The position numbers and the translations under genes are program-made. From the NCBI GenBank assembly GCA_964435595.1, contig CAYSZV010000018.1, positions 1-42,365 of the forward strand: a DNA stretch of 42,365 bases, in the 5' to 3' direction. Below are positions 7,561 to 16,555 of the stretch, one piece after another; the first letter of the stretch is position 1; the number at the start of each line of letters is the position of its first letter. The notes beneath the pieces are model-generated. The model made no database searches and was not told the DNA's origin. It was given only the letters and a program-made list of their open reading frames with translations. Source of the stretch: Izemoplasma sp964435595 (GTDB lineage Bacteria > Bacillota_I > Bacilli_A > Izemoplasmatales > Izemoplasmataceae).

Positions 7561-8019
7561 ATGATGATTGAGCATACAACCAAAGGACTTATATCACTCG
7601 CAAAAGACCTAAACAAACACAACATAAGGTGGGCTTTAGGAGGATCATTACTCTTATTTTTTGAAGGATATGATAATTCTGTCGCAGATATCGATATTAT
7701 TGTGCACGACGATGACTATTTATTGCTTCTAGAGATGCTCAAAAGCTATAAATACACCTATCAAAGCCCAAATGATAAATACTTAACAAAACACTTCTTT
7801 TCTTTATTTAGCGAAGGTGTTGATGTTGATATTATGATCGGTTTCAAAGTTGTAAAAGAAGATCATATTTATGAATTCCCATTTCATATAGAAAAAGAGA
7901 TTCTACTTGAAGACACAACAATAAGTCTTTCCTCTGTTGACGAATGGCTCACTGCATACAAGGCAATGAACCGCATAGATAAAGTCTTATTAATCCAAGC
8001 AAACAAAAAGCGTAACTAA
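7561..8019 (+). CDS. Nucleotidyltransferase-fold protein
   Basis: A 152-residue cytosolic protein. The polymerase-beta-like fold is shown by GGS at residues 27-29, followed by ADIDIIV (D43, D45), and a later VDVDIMIGF giving the third acidic residue. Such proteins transfer nucleotides to antibiotics, RNA or partner proteins; which applies here cannot be told. Its ATG follows the Crp/Fnr stop codon with no gap, and the GGAGG ribosome site lies inside the upstream gene, so the two are co-translated. No HEPN/MNT partner is adjacent, which argues against a classical toxin-antitoxin pair. Confidence 0.7.
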   Translation: MMIEHTTKGLISLAKDLNKHNIRWALGGSLLLFFEGYDNSVADIDIIVHDDDYLLLLEMLKSYKYTYQSPNDKYLTKHFFSLFSEGVDVDIMIGFKVVKEDHIYEFPFHIEKEILLEDTTISLSSVDEWLTAYKAMNRIDKVLLIQANKKRN

Positions 8020-8036
8020 ATCAGTTACGCTTTTTT
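8005..8036. terminator. Bidirectional terminator
   Basis: 13-bp stem AAAAAGCGTAACT/AGTTACGCTTTTT with a 5-nt loop and T tracts on both strands. It ends the plus-strand regulator operon and the minus-strand surface-protein operon that converge here. Confidence 0.9.
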
Positions 8037-8039
8037 CTT

Positions 8040-8555
8040 TTATTCTACTACCGTAACAATCCTTGTGATGGTTCCTTCGTTACCACTTGAATCTTCCGCC
8101 GTGTATATTACCTCATATACTCCTACTTCGGTAATATCTACAACAGATTCTGTAGAACATATCAGTATTTCCTCTGAGTTATCAGTTACACTACATCCAC
8201 CATCAACCCAATCTTCATTTAACTGCACTGTATCAATTCCACTAAGTAATGTTATTATCGGATTTGTTTGATCTGCAACCATAACAAATCTCGTTATGCT
8301 ATACTCTTCACCTTCATATATATAAGTATACACAATCTCATATTCCCCCAACTCAGAAGTATCAACTGAATCAGAAGAGTACACTGTAATTTGATCGGTT
8401 TCGGTATCCAATAACGCACCAGAATCCGTCCAAACCTCATGAATTTCAACAGTGTCAATACCTACATTGAGAGAAATTGTAACTTCATAGTCTTTGCCAC
8501 AACTGATTAATAAAACAATGATCATTATCGTTAATATGCCTAATGCTTTTTTCAT
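8040..8555 (-). CDS. Lipoprotein with two Ig-like (DUF5011-type) domains
   Basis: A 171-residue surface lipoprotein. Its signal peptide ends LLISC with lipidated Cys19. Two tandem repeats of about 75 residues follow, each with an IDTV...VWTD or DWVDGG entry, an SxELGxYEIVYT or VGVYEVIYTAEDSSGN strand and a closing TRxVxVV strand, the pattern of bacterial Ig-like DUF5011 modules. The start at 8555 is set by GGGAGGTG 5 nt upstream. It overlaps the end of the large RCC1 gene by 4 bp (ATGA), so the two are translationally coupled and share domain type. It may be the membrane-anchored partner of that larger protein; this is inference. Confidence 0.8.
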   Translation of the reverse strand: MKKALGILTIMIIVLLISCGKDYEVTISLNVGIDTVEIHEVWTDSGALLDTETDQITVYSSDSVDTSELGEYEIVYTYIYEGEEYSITRFVMVADQTNPIITLLSGIDTVQLNEDWVDGGCSVTDNSEEILICSTESVVDITEVGVYEVIYTAEDSSGNEGTITRIVTVVE

Positions 8556-11500
8556 AACAACACCTCCCAATCTTCTTTTCTATAATATCCATCAGGATTC
8601 ACTTCATCTCCAACATCGAATATCCATACATATCTAACAACTTCATACGATACACCTCCATGTTCGGCAGATGCGGTGAATTCATAGCGTCCCACAGTGC
8701 CAGTATCTACATTACTAGTATCAAATACACAAGGTGTTGGTGTACCATCAAATAAAACAGTACAACTTGGTGTGTTAAATGTTCCATCTTTCAATATCGT
8801 TGTCAAACTTGCTCCAATATTAAATTCTACTTCCGGATCCTTTTCAAGTACAGTTACATATCTTATAATCTCAGTTTCATTTAAAGACTGATCTGTAACT
8901 GTATATGTTATTGTGTATGTTCCAGGAATAGCGCTATCCAAATCTGAATCAACATCAATGATGTATTCGTCTAATTCATATACCATAATTCCTCCATCAA
9001 GATGAGTTACATCTTGAAGGATTGTATCAATACCTGGTAATAAGTGAATGATTGGTGCTGTTGTATCCTGAATCATCACAGTTCTTGTAATAATAGTCTC
9101 ATTCCCAGCTTCATCTGATCCAGTATAGTAAACGATGTATTCTCCGCATTCTTGATCATCTTCATCAGGGATCGCACTTGCATCCAATGTTAGAGTACAA
9201 TTCATATCTAAGCAAGTTGCACCAAGTTCTTCATATAAACCACCTAACTCAATTGTAATTACCTCTTCACCAATTAATTCAACTTCAGGCGGTGTATCAT
9301 CAATCACCGAAACAATAAATGTAACGCTTGTTGCATTCCCACTTGCATCAGTTGCAATCATTGTACAAATATAATTTCCAACCGTTCCAAAAACAATCGG
9401 TGCATCTAAATTGAAGTCTATTTGCATAGATAAATCAGTCGCGATTGGTACAATATCATCTATTGTTAATTCCGTTATATCTTGATTGATTATTAAATCA
9501 GAAATCTCTTCTAACACTGGTGGTGTGGTATCCTCAATAGAAACCAAAATTTGCTTATCAGTAAAATTATCCGAACCATCAACAGCTCTAAGTACAACTG
9601 TATATTGTCCAACTGCCATAAAATCTACATCAGATGCATGAACAAAAATATTTGGCATTATCATTGAATCATCAGCCAAATTGGATACCAAAGTAAGCCA
9701 ATCATATTCTGATACTTCTCCTAATTCAAATGTCTTCTGTTCAACAAGGTCAAATGTAGGTCCAAACAAATCATGAATGTGGACATCTACCAATACTTGT
9801 TGCTCATTCATACTTTCGTCCCATGCATATACTGTAATCGAGTACACTCCTACAGTATTATAATCCACTTCTGAATCATCTATCATTAATGTAAATGAAA
9901 CATCACCATCAACCAAATCATACGCTGTAAAGTATAATTCAACTGCAAACGAATCCCCTAGTCCAATTTCAATATTTTGAAATTGATTAATATCAGGTGG
10001 GGTTCCATCAACCAATTCGACACTAAATTGTTTTGTTGTTCTATTCCCCGACTCATCTTCTGCCCAAACAGAAACACTATAGATACCCGGATACGTATAA
10101 TCAATATTATCAGAGAACCCAGTTGTAATTGTATCGGTTGAATTGTCAGATAAATTCACTATATGATTCGCCCAATCCTCATCTACTATAACACCCACAT
10201 TGAAAGGTCCTACATCTTCTAGGTCATCAAATGTTGGTGGTGTAGTATCTACCACACTTACCGAATAAGTGACACGTACATTATTACCACTTGAATCACT
10301 GACATCAAACGTAATCTGATATCCATACCCTGGGCTTCCAATATCTATACCATCAGTTATAACAACTTGCCCGGATATATCTCCATCATAATTATCAATT
10401 GCAGTGACAAGTGTAGATAAATCATACACACTTCCAGCTTCAAATGAAGAAGGACCAATATAAGTAACTACCGGATCTGTTGTATCTACTACAGTTACTG
10501 CAAATGTTTGTGAAGTCGAATTTCCAGATTCATCTTCCGCATAAACTGTTGCAGAGTATGTTCCCAATACATTGTAATTCACAGTTTCAGTAGAATACAA
10601 TGTAACTATTCCACCACTATTATCAAATACATTTTCCATATATAAGGTCCAATCAATATCACTCATTCCGACTTCAATTGTTTGATCTGGAATTGTATCA
10701 AATGTAGGACCTTCATCGTCTTCCACCACCACACTTGTTACTGTTGTCACACCTGAAGCTGCAACATATCCATCAACAAATGTAAATCCATCAACTTCCA
10801 TCGATACTGTTTGACCCAAAGTATAAGTATTTGCAATTGAGAAAACAATTTCTCCATCCTCTCCTGACAAATATGTTAGATTGCGATCTACACCATCTAT
10901 TCGAACTGATACCAAATCACTAAGTATATTATACTCAGGATAGATTTTTAACCTAATTTCAGAACTATCCACAAACGGTCCAGGTAAATAAAGGAATCGT
11001 ATTCCCCTTAAATCATCAATGTCTTTTGATACATTTTTAAATGTATTTGTAGTCGTAAGAGTTCCAAGTCCTAAGAATCCTGAAGAGTTTGATCCAACTC
11101 CATATAATGACCCTTCATTGGTTAATACATATGTATAGAACGCTCCTAAAACATATTCACTTACAATGCCTGATCCAATAGTAATATTTGATGTTACATC
11201 TTCTGGGAAATTATTATCAAAAGAGTCGCCGGTAGCTAACATTCCACTATATCCATCACCCCAAGAATATGAGTTTCCATATACAGTCATGATAAAATTA
11301 TGACTTTTTCCTACAGACAAATGAATAAAGTCATCTTCCGCACCTTTTACAAACTGGTTATTAATTTGATATGGAAGGTTGCGGTTTACAGCTCCACCTT
11401 CCCCAAGTTCACCAGATTCATTGATTCCCCATGAACACACATCGTTATTATTTGTTAATACAACATTATGGTTATATCCAACTCCGATTTCTAACAAATC

Positions 11501-13483
11501 TGCAAGCCCTGTATCATAACAATTATCTAAGTTCACTTCAACAGGCACATGTGTTGGTATATTTGTTCCATCACCAAGTTGTCCAAATGAATTATCTCCA
11601 AATGCCAATAAACGATCATTTGATGTGTGAACTAATGTATGTCTATATCCAACATAAATATCCACAACCTCTTCAAGTGGGTCTAATCCCAAATTAGATG
11701 TTATGTTCGTTGGAAACGTATTATACTGAGTTAACAATGTCAGTTGTCCCTCAATACTTCTTCCCATTGCGAAAACATTTCCTTCATTTGACAATAAGAA
11801 GGTTTGATATCCTCCAGCATATACTTTAACGATATATTCTGTAGGATTCAACGGAATCCTAACTGTCATATCAAATGGACTTAATTGCTCAACAGTGTTT
11901 CCAGTACCTAACATTCCATATTGATTATTACCAGTCGTTAACACTCGATGATCACTGGTTAGATAAACTGTGTGTCTATCCCCTGTAGCAATCATAGATA
12001 CCTCTTCAGCTACACCAAGATTCAAGGATTCAGTCACTTTAAATGGCGTAATTCTATCTTCTTTATCTCCTGTACCCAATGCTCCATAGTAATTATATCC
12101 CCAAGTATATATTTCTCCACTTTCTGTTTTTACTACCGTATGCTTATAGTTTGAACTCACCAATTCCACATCCGAACCAAGATAATCTTGAATTTCTAAA
12201 ATGTCAAAATTCTTAGGTCCCATAAGTGGCTCTGGTGAACTCATGATGTCTCCATATCCAAACATAAACTTTCCATATCCATTTCCACCCCATGCATAAT
12301 AATTATTCTCATTTGTTACAATATGTGAATTTGAATAACTCGCAGTTATGCCTATAATGTCTTCATTCAATCCCAAGTTCAAAAAGGATGTGACTTCAAA
12401 TGGCAAATAAACATATGTACCAATACCATCTCCAATACATCCTGAACTATTCCATCCCCAACCAAAGACACGATTTTGATTGGTAGCAATAATCGTATGT
12501 CCATAATTATCTATATGTGTAACATATTCACCCGTTCCAAGTGCCATTGGTCCAGAAATCAAAGTTGGTGTGGTTCGATCAATCCCTGTCCCATCACCCA
12601 GTTGTCCAATTGTATTTTTACCAGCTGAATACACTTGTCCATCAGATGTTGCAACTACACTAAAATCATCTCCAGCACTATAAGCTGTAATGGTTTCACC
12701 TGAATCCAATCCGAACGCTCCATTCAATAAAGTATTGGTAAGTCTATCAGTTGTATCCCCGAGAAATAGTTGCCCATAAATATTCGATCCCCAACCGTAA
12801 AGATTACCAATATTAGACATTGCTAATACTGTACTATCATTGGATTGAATATCTACTAAAATCTCACCCGATTCGAGCGACAAAAATGCAGTATTATCTG
12901 ATACGGTATCCACCAATGCAGTTGAATTATTTCCAATAATTCCACCAAAATTTGATCCCCATGAAAAATATCTTCCTGCACTAGTCAAAACAAATGTATT
13001 GTATAAAGATGCTTCCACATCAATGATATTTTCACCAGTACCTAGCCCAAATCGTGAAGTGATTTCCATAGGTAAATTTCTTGACGTTGTAGTTCCATCA
13101 CCTAATTGTCTGTTATTATTCCACCCCCAAACATAAACACTGTTAAGATTGGTTACAGCTACCATATGATATTGTCCAGTATCAAACATTGTAATATATT
13201 CACCACTAGATAAATTGAAATTATCTGTGATATTAGTAGGATAATATCTAATAACACTATCTCCTGTTCCTAACCTTCCATAATCATTTTCACCTACCAC
13301 AAATAATCTTCCATCCGTGGTTAACCCTGCAGCATAATTCTCAGCTGCTTTAATCTTAGCAAACACAGCATCCTGATAATAAATGCTGTCTTCAATATGT
13401 ACTACCGCTGCTTTTGTACTAGTAAAAGCTAGCAAAATCAAAAGAGGCGATAATAATAAAATTCGTTTCAACATTACTTTCAT
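8552..13483 (-). CDS. Giant secreted protein: RCC1 propellers plus nine Ig-like domains
   Basis: A 1643-residue exported protein. Residues 1-26 form a signal peptide (ending AFTSTKAA). About residues 35-825 hold 14 RCC1-type blades, each with a WGxNxxGQLGDG-like signature at roughly 55-residue spacing, enough for two seven-bladed propellers. A linker of about 95 residues follows. Then come nine Ig-like domains of about 75-80 residues, each closing with a AxDESGN-type turn and starting at (D)TTxP. There is no LPxTG motif or C-terminal membrane helix, so anchoring is unexplained. The GGAG ribosome site lies 7-8 nt before the ATG. A leader with an intrinsic terminator precedes the gene. Likely role: cell-surface binding or adhesion; partner unknown. 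Confidence 0.85.
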   Translation of the reverse strand: MKVMLKRILLLSPLLILLAFTSTKAAVVHIEDSIYYQDAVFAKIKAAENYAAGLTTDGRLFVVGENDYGRLGTGDSVIRYYPTNITDNFNLSSGEYITMFDTGQYHMVAVTNLNSVYVWGWNNNRQLGDGTTTSRNLPMEITSRFGLGTGENIIDVEASLYNTFVLTSAGRYFSWGSNFGGIIGNNSTALVDTVSDNTAFLSLESGEILVDIQSNDSTVLAMSNIGNLYGWGSNIYGQLFLGDTTDRLTNTLLNGAFGLDSGETITAYSAGDDFSVVATSDGQVYSAGKNTIGQLGDGTGIDRTTPTLISGPMALGTGEYVTHIDNYGHTIIATNQNRVFGWGWNSSGCIGDGIGTYVYLPFEVTSFLNLGLNEDIIGITASYSNSHIVTNENNYYAWGGNGYGKFMFGYGDIMSSPEPLMGPKNFDILEIQDYLGSDVELVSSNYKHTVVKTESGEIYTWGYNYYGALGTGDKEDRITPFKVTESLNLGVAEEVSMIATGDRHTVYLTSDHRVLTTGNNQYGMLGTGNTVEQLSPFDMTVRIPLNPTEYIVKVYAGGYQTFLLSNEGNVFAMGRSIEGQLTLLTQYNTFPTNITSNLGLDPLEEVVDIYVGYRHTLVHTSNDRLLAFGDNSFGQLGDGTNIPTHVPVEVNLDNCYDTGLADLLEIGVGYNHNVVLTNNNDVCSWGINESGELGEGGAVNRNLPYQINNQFVKGAEDDFIHLSVGKSHNFIMTVYGNSYSWGDGYSGMLATGDSFDNNFPEDVTSNITIGSGIVSEYVLGAFYTYVLTNEGSLYGVGSNSSGFLGLGTLTTTNTFKNVSKDIDDLRGIRFLYLPGPFVDSSEIRLKIYPEYNILSDLVSVRIDGVDRNLTYLSGEDGEIVFSIANTYTLGQTVSMEVDGFTFVDGYVAASGVTTVTSVVVEDDEGPTFDTIPDQTIEVGMSDIDWTLYMENVFDNSGGIVTLYSTETVNYNVLGTYSATVYAEDESGNSTSQTFAVTVVDTTDPVVTYIGPSSFEAGSVYDLSTLVTAIDNYDGDISGQVVITDGIDIGSPGYGYQITFDVSDSSGNNVRVTYSVSVVDTTPPTFDDLEDVGPFNVGVIVDEDWANHIVNLSDNSTDTITTGFSDNIDYTYPGIYSVSVWAEDESGNRTTKQFSVELVDGTPPDINQFQNIEIGLGDSFAVELYFTAYDLVDGDVSFTLMIDDSEVDYNTVGVYSITVYAWDESMNEQQVLVDVHIHDLFGPTFDLVEQKTFELGEVSEYDWLTLVSNLADDSMIMPNIFVHASDVDFMAVGQYTVVLRAVDGSDNFTDKQILVSIEDTTPPVLEEISDLIINQDITELTIDDIVPIATDLSMQIDFNLDAPIVFGTVGNYICTMIATDASGNATSVTFIVSVIDDTPPEVELIGEEVITIELGGLYEELGATCLDMNCTLTLDASAIPDEDDQECGEYIVYYTGSDEAGNETIITRTVMIQDTTAPIIHLLPGIDTILQDVTHLDGGIMVYELDEYIIDVDSDLDSAIPGTYTITYTVTDQSLNETEIIRYVTVLEKDPEVEFNIGASLTTILKDGTFNTPSCTVLFDGTPTPCVFDTSNVDTGTVGRYEFTASAEHGGVSYEVVRYVWIFDVGDEVNPDGYYRKEDWEVLL

Positions 13484-13506
13484 ATTTTTTCTCCTTTCAA
13501 AATAAT

Positions 13507-13534
13507 AAAAAAAGCCATCAACGTAGACGTTGAT
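13507..13534 (-). terminator. Intrinsic terminator inside the leader of the RCC1 gene
   Basis: Minus-strand hairpin ATCAACG-TCTA-CGTTGAT (13534-13517) followed by GGC and seven T residues (13513-13507). It lies only about 24 bp before the RCC1 start codon, and no minus-strand gene precedes it, because the next gene is divergent. It can therefore only act on the RCC1 transcript itself, as an attenuator. Confidence 0.75.
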
Positions 13535-13620
13535 AACTCATGTTAGTAATCTTGTTAGTAATCGTTACCAACTACAAGCTCCCTCACTGAAAGAGTGCAC
13601 ACAGTAGATGACATTACTTT
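13535..13620 (-). promoter_or_regulatory. Structured leader, probable attenuator or riboswitch, of the RCC1 operon
   Basis: Upstream of the terminator the RNA carries two 11-nt direct repeats GATTACTAACA (13563-13553 and 13551-13541). GTTGGTAA (13572-13565) can pair with TTACTAAC of either repeat, 8 bp with one G-U pair. Further 5', CTAC (13606-13603) can pair with GTAG (13575-13572), enclosing a small CACT/AGTG hairpin. No known riboswitch, T-box or protein-binding consensus was recognised. The choice between two equal pairing partners followed by a terminator suggests a switch, but the signal is unknown. Confidence 0.5.
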
Positions 13621-13721
13621 TATATTTATATATTATCATATATATTTAGAAAATCGTACTGTATTTATAATTTTGTATCAAGAAAATACTTTAATATTTA
13701 AAAGTCATTATGATTTAGAAA

Positions 13722-13730
13722 TGATATAAT
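13722..13730 (+). promoter_or_regulatory. Extended -10 promoter of the GDPD gene
   Basis: TGATATAAT followed by a purine start region about 30 bp before the ATG. No good -35 box is visible. Confidence 0.6.
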
Positions 13731-13763
13731 AGTGTTATAAAAGTTCAAAGGATGGGATAGCAT

Positions 13764-14486
13764 ATGAAAGATATGAATTGGCTAAAAAACAACAACATAG
13801 CTCATAGGGGATTACACACTAAGAAGATTCCAGAAAACTCAATAGATGCTTTTTTAAATGCAACAAAACATGGCTATGATGTAGAATTGGATTTACAACT
13901 AACCAAAGATAAGAAAATCGTTATCTTTCACGATAACAACTTAAAACGGATATGTGGAATTGATAAAAAAATCAATGAAGTTCCATATAGTTTTTTGATG
14001 CCTCTTACGCTTAAAAACTCAGAATCCAATATACCTTTATTCAAAAACGTGCTTGATGTTTTACCTAAATCAACACATCTAATGATCGAATTAAAGACAG
14101 GTAAGTACAACAAAGAACTTGTTTCTTTATTCTTAGAAATAATCAAAGAATATGAATTTGAATATGTAGTTCAGTCATTCGATCCTAGAATAGTACGCCT
14201 AATCAAGAAACATCTTCCAAATATTCCTCGTGGATATATTGCGAAACGAAAACAAGTGAGATCAAGTATCCTAAACTTCTTTATCAGTCTCCTTCCAATT
14301 CATACATGGATCAAACCTGATTATTACGTTTATAAGTTGGAAGACCTTCCAAACAGAAAAATGGATAGGATGAAATCAAAAGGAATAATGGTCTTATCTT
14401 ATACAGCCAAATCAGAGAAAGCTCTCAAATTTATGAGAGAACGATACGATAATGCTGTCTTTGAAGGATTCAACCCTACAAACTGA
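13764..14486 (+). CDS. Glycerophosphodiester phosphodiesterase
   Basis: A 240-residue cytosolic enzyme that hydrolyses glycerophosphodiesters to glycerol-3-phosphate and an alcohol, normally in phospholipid turnover. The catalytic pattern is complete: HRG at residues 14-16, E24 in PENS, ELDLQ with E41 and D43, and FHD with H56, then MIELKTG with the late metal-binding glutamate near residue 113. There is no signal peptide. The ATG at 13764 follows AAAGGATGGG; a second in-frame ATG three codons on is possible. It is followed by fbp, 85 bp away on the same strand, with no strong terminator between. Confidence 0.88.
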   Translation: MKDMNWLKNNNIAHRGLHTKKIPENSIDAFLNATKHGYDVELDLQLTKDKKIVIFHDNNLKRICGIDKKINEVPYSFLMPLTLKNSESNIPLFKNVLDVLPKSTHLMIELKTGKYNKELVSLFLEIIKEYEFEYVVQSFDPRIVRLIKKHLPNIPRGYIAKRKQVRSSILNFFISLLPIHTWIKPDYYVYKLEDLPNRKMDRMKSKGIMVLSYTAKSEKALKFMRERYDNAVFEGFNPTN

Positions 14487-14506
14487 TTCAATTCACTTAT
14501 GTCACT

Positions 14507-14558
14507 CTCTATTTCAATTCAAATAGAGATGGAGTAAAATAGAAATAGAAACTCTATT
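14507..14558 (+). promoter_or_regulatory. Alternative hairpins next to the fbp ribosome site
   Basis: AAATAGAG (14521-14528) can pair either with CTCTATTT (14507-14514, 6-nt loop) or, over a longer loop, with CTCTATT at 14552-14558, directly next to the AGGAGG ribosome site. The upstream hairpin lacks a T tract, so it is not a standard terminator. A role in translation control of fbp is only a suggestion. Confidence 0.35.
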
Positions 14559-14571
14559 AGGAGGAATATCT

Positions 14572-16527
14572 ATGCCCTATGAAAACAAATACCTAAACTT
14601 ACTTGCCAAAGAATATCCAACAGTTCAAGAAGTGAGTACTGAACTAATTAACCTTACTGCTATATTGAATTTGCCCAAAGGAACTGAACACTTCATATCT
14701 GATATCCATGGTGAATATGAAACATTCAACCATTTCCTAAAAAATGGTAGTGGTGTAACAAAAGACAAAATTGATATCTTATTCAAACATTACTCAGAAC
14801 AAGAACGAAACACCTTAGCTTTCTTTGCATACTATCCAAAACAAATGTTAGCGAAATATGAAGAGTTATTAGAGCCAGAAGAATTCAATGCTTTTATCAA
14901 ACAAAAAATGCTTGAACTTATAAAATTGTGTAATCAATTATCACAAAAATACACCAAAAGCAAAGTCCGCAAAATGTTACCACAAGCATTTCATTATATC
15001 ATCCAAGAATTACTGTATGAAAACAGCAAAGCCGATGATAAACAAGAGTATTACTCTTCCATTATTGAAGCGATTTTTCTAACAAAAAGACAAAAAAACT
15101 TTCTTATTGAATTGGCTTATCTTTCTCAAAGACTTACAATTGATAGACTTCACATTGTAGGAGATATATTCGATCGTGGAAATGGTGCACATCTTGTAAT
15201 GAACAAAATTATGATGTATCACTCAATTGATATTGAATGGGGAAACCACGACGTAATTTGGATGGGTGCAGCTTCCGGAAGCAGACTATCCATCTGTAAC
15301 GTCTTGCGAAATAGCGCAAAATACAACTTGTTAGATACCCTAGAAGAAGGATATGGAATCAACCTCCTCCCTCTAGCACAGTTATCATTAAAATACTATG
15401 GTGATGACCCTTGTGATGTATTTGTCCCAGAATCAACTAGTATGATTGATATCGATAAAACTATGCTAGTTGCAAAGATGCACAAAGCCATCTCAATCAT
15501 GCAATTCAAACTAGAAAAATCACTGTCAGATCGAAACCCAGATTTCGACTTAGGTGACAGATTACTATTAGATAAAATTGATTACACAAACGGGACAATA
15601 GAACTACAGGGGACGGTTCACAAATTAAGAGACACATTCTTCCCAACAATAGACCCCGATCATCCATTTCAACTATTACAAGATGAAATTGATGTCTTAA
15701 ACCAATTGAAACGGGCATTCTTAAATTGTGACTTGTTACAAACTCACATCAAACACATGTTTGCTATTGGGCAAATGTACACGATATACAACAACAATCT
15801 GCTATTCCACGGGTGTATCCCCTTAAACGAAAAAGGAGAATTACAATCTTTTAAAGTGGATGGTAAAGACTACAAAGGAATTGGATTATTTAATGTATTA
15901 GACCAAAAAATTCGTTCTGCCTATTTAAATAGATACAGTCCAAATAATGCTGAAAAAGACTACTTTGTTTACTTATGGCAAGGAAGGAAATCTCCATTAT
16001 TTGGGAAAAGTTCAATGAAAACATTTGAACGTTATTTCATTGAAGATAAAGCAGTTCACAAAGAAGTTGAAAATGCTTATTTCTATCTTCGAGAAGATGA
16101 AACTATACTAAAAAATATTTATGATGAGTTTGAAATCAATTTTGAAACATCTAAGATCATCAACGGACATGTTCCTACTGATATATCTAGAGGAGATAGT
16201 CCAATCAAAGCAAATGGACGAATCTATACAATTGATGGTGGTATGAGCAAACAATATAAAGCCAAAATCAACATAGGTGGATATACATTAGTGAGTGACT
16301 CATACAAACTATTCTTAATCTCACATGATCGATTCAATTCCAAAGAAGAACTCATCGAAAAAGAACAAGACATCATCAGTCTTGTTCAAGCGGAAGAAAT
16401 GAATGAAAACAGACTCTACATTTACAACACAAACAAAGGTATAAGACTTCAAAACAGGATATTCGACCTTTATAAGTTATTAGATGCTTATCGTAAAGGT
16501 ATCATTAAGGAAAACAAAGAAAAATAG
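14572..16527 (+). CDS. fbp: Fructose-1,6-bisphosphatase, class III
   Basis: Gluconeogenic enzyme converting fructose-1,6-bisphosphate to fructose-6-phosphate. The 651-residue length matches the Bacillus-type class III enzyme. The metallophosphatase core is clear: SDIHGEYETF (D44, H46), GDIFDRG near residue 200, GNHDV near 225, and NGHVPTD near 530. The ribosome site is AGGAGG. It ends in a strong shared terminator. In this window it is the counterpart of the phosphofructokinase step fed by fruK, so the two would need opposite regulation. Confidence 0.95.
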   Translation: MPYENKYLNLLAKEYPTVQEVSTELINLTAILNLPKGTEHFISDIHGEYETFNHFLKNGSGVTKDKIDILFKHYSEQERNTLAFFAYYPKQMLAKYEELLEPEEFNAFIKQKMLELIKLCNQLSQKYTKSKVRKMLPQAFHYIIQELLYENSKADDKQEYYSSIIEAIFLTKRQKNFLIELAYLSQRLTIDRLHIVGDIFDRGNGAHLVMNKIMMYHSIDIEWGNHDVIWMGAASGSRLSICNVLRNSAKYNLLDTLEEGYGINLLPLAQLSLKYYGDDPCDVFVPESTSMIDIDKTMLVAKMHKAISIMQFKLEKSLSDRNPDFDLGDRLLLDKIDYTNGTIELQGTVHKLRDTFFPTIDPDHPFQLLQDEIDVLNQLKRAFLNCDLLQTHIKHMFAIGQMYTIYNNNLLFHGCIPLNEKGELQSFKVDGKDYKGIGLFNVLDQKIRSAYLNRYSPNNAEKDYFVYLWQGRKSPLFGKSSMKTFERYFIEDKAVHKEVENAYFYLREDETILKNIYDEFEINFETSKIINGHVPTDISRGDSPIKANGRIYTIDGGMSKQYKAKINIGGYTLVSDSYKLFLISHDRFNSKEELIEKEQDIISLVQAEEMNENRLYIYNTNKGIRLQNRIFDLYKLLDAYRKGIIKENKEK

Positions 16528-16555
16528 TTGAATCGATTGATTCAACTATTTTTTT
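16521..16555. terminator. Bidirectional terminator between fbp and the membrane-protein gene
   Basis: 11-bp stem ATAGTTGAATC/GATTCAACTAT (16524-16534 with 16539-16549), 4-nt loop, T tract on the plus strand and A tract on the other side. It overlaps the fbp stop codon and serves both converging genes. Confidence 0.88.

Noticed and set aside
7561..8019. Nucleotidyltransferase gene as the antitoxin of a HEPN/MNT toxin-antitoxin pair
   Set aside because: No HEPN gene is adjacent; the neighbour is a Crp/Fnr regulator.
11431..12154. Plus-strand reading frames of 60-88 codons inside the RCC1 gene
   Set aside because: They mirror the repetitive RCC1 coding sequence and have no ribosome site or family likeness.
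13541..13563. The two 11-nt repeats as a CRISPR array or mobile-element end
   Set aside because: Only two very short copies, one base apart, within a leader; no spacer structure, cas gene or transposase.
13535..13620. Leader of the RCC1 gene as a c-di-GMP, T-box, SAM, TPP, cobalamin or glycine riboswitch
   Set aside because: None of the core consensus segments I know for these classes is present.
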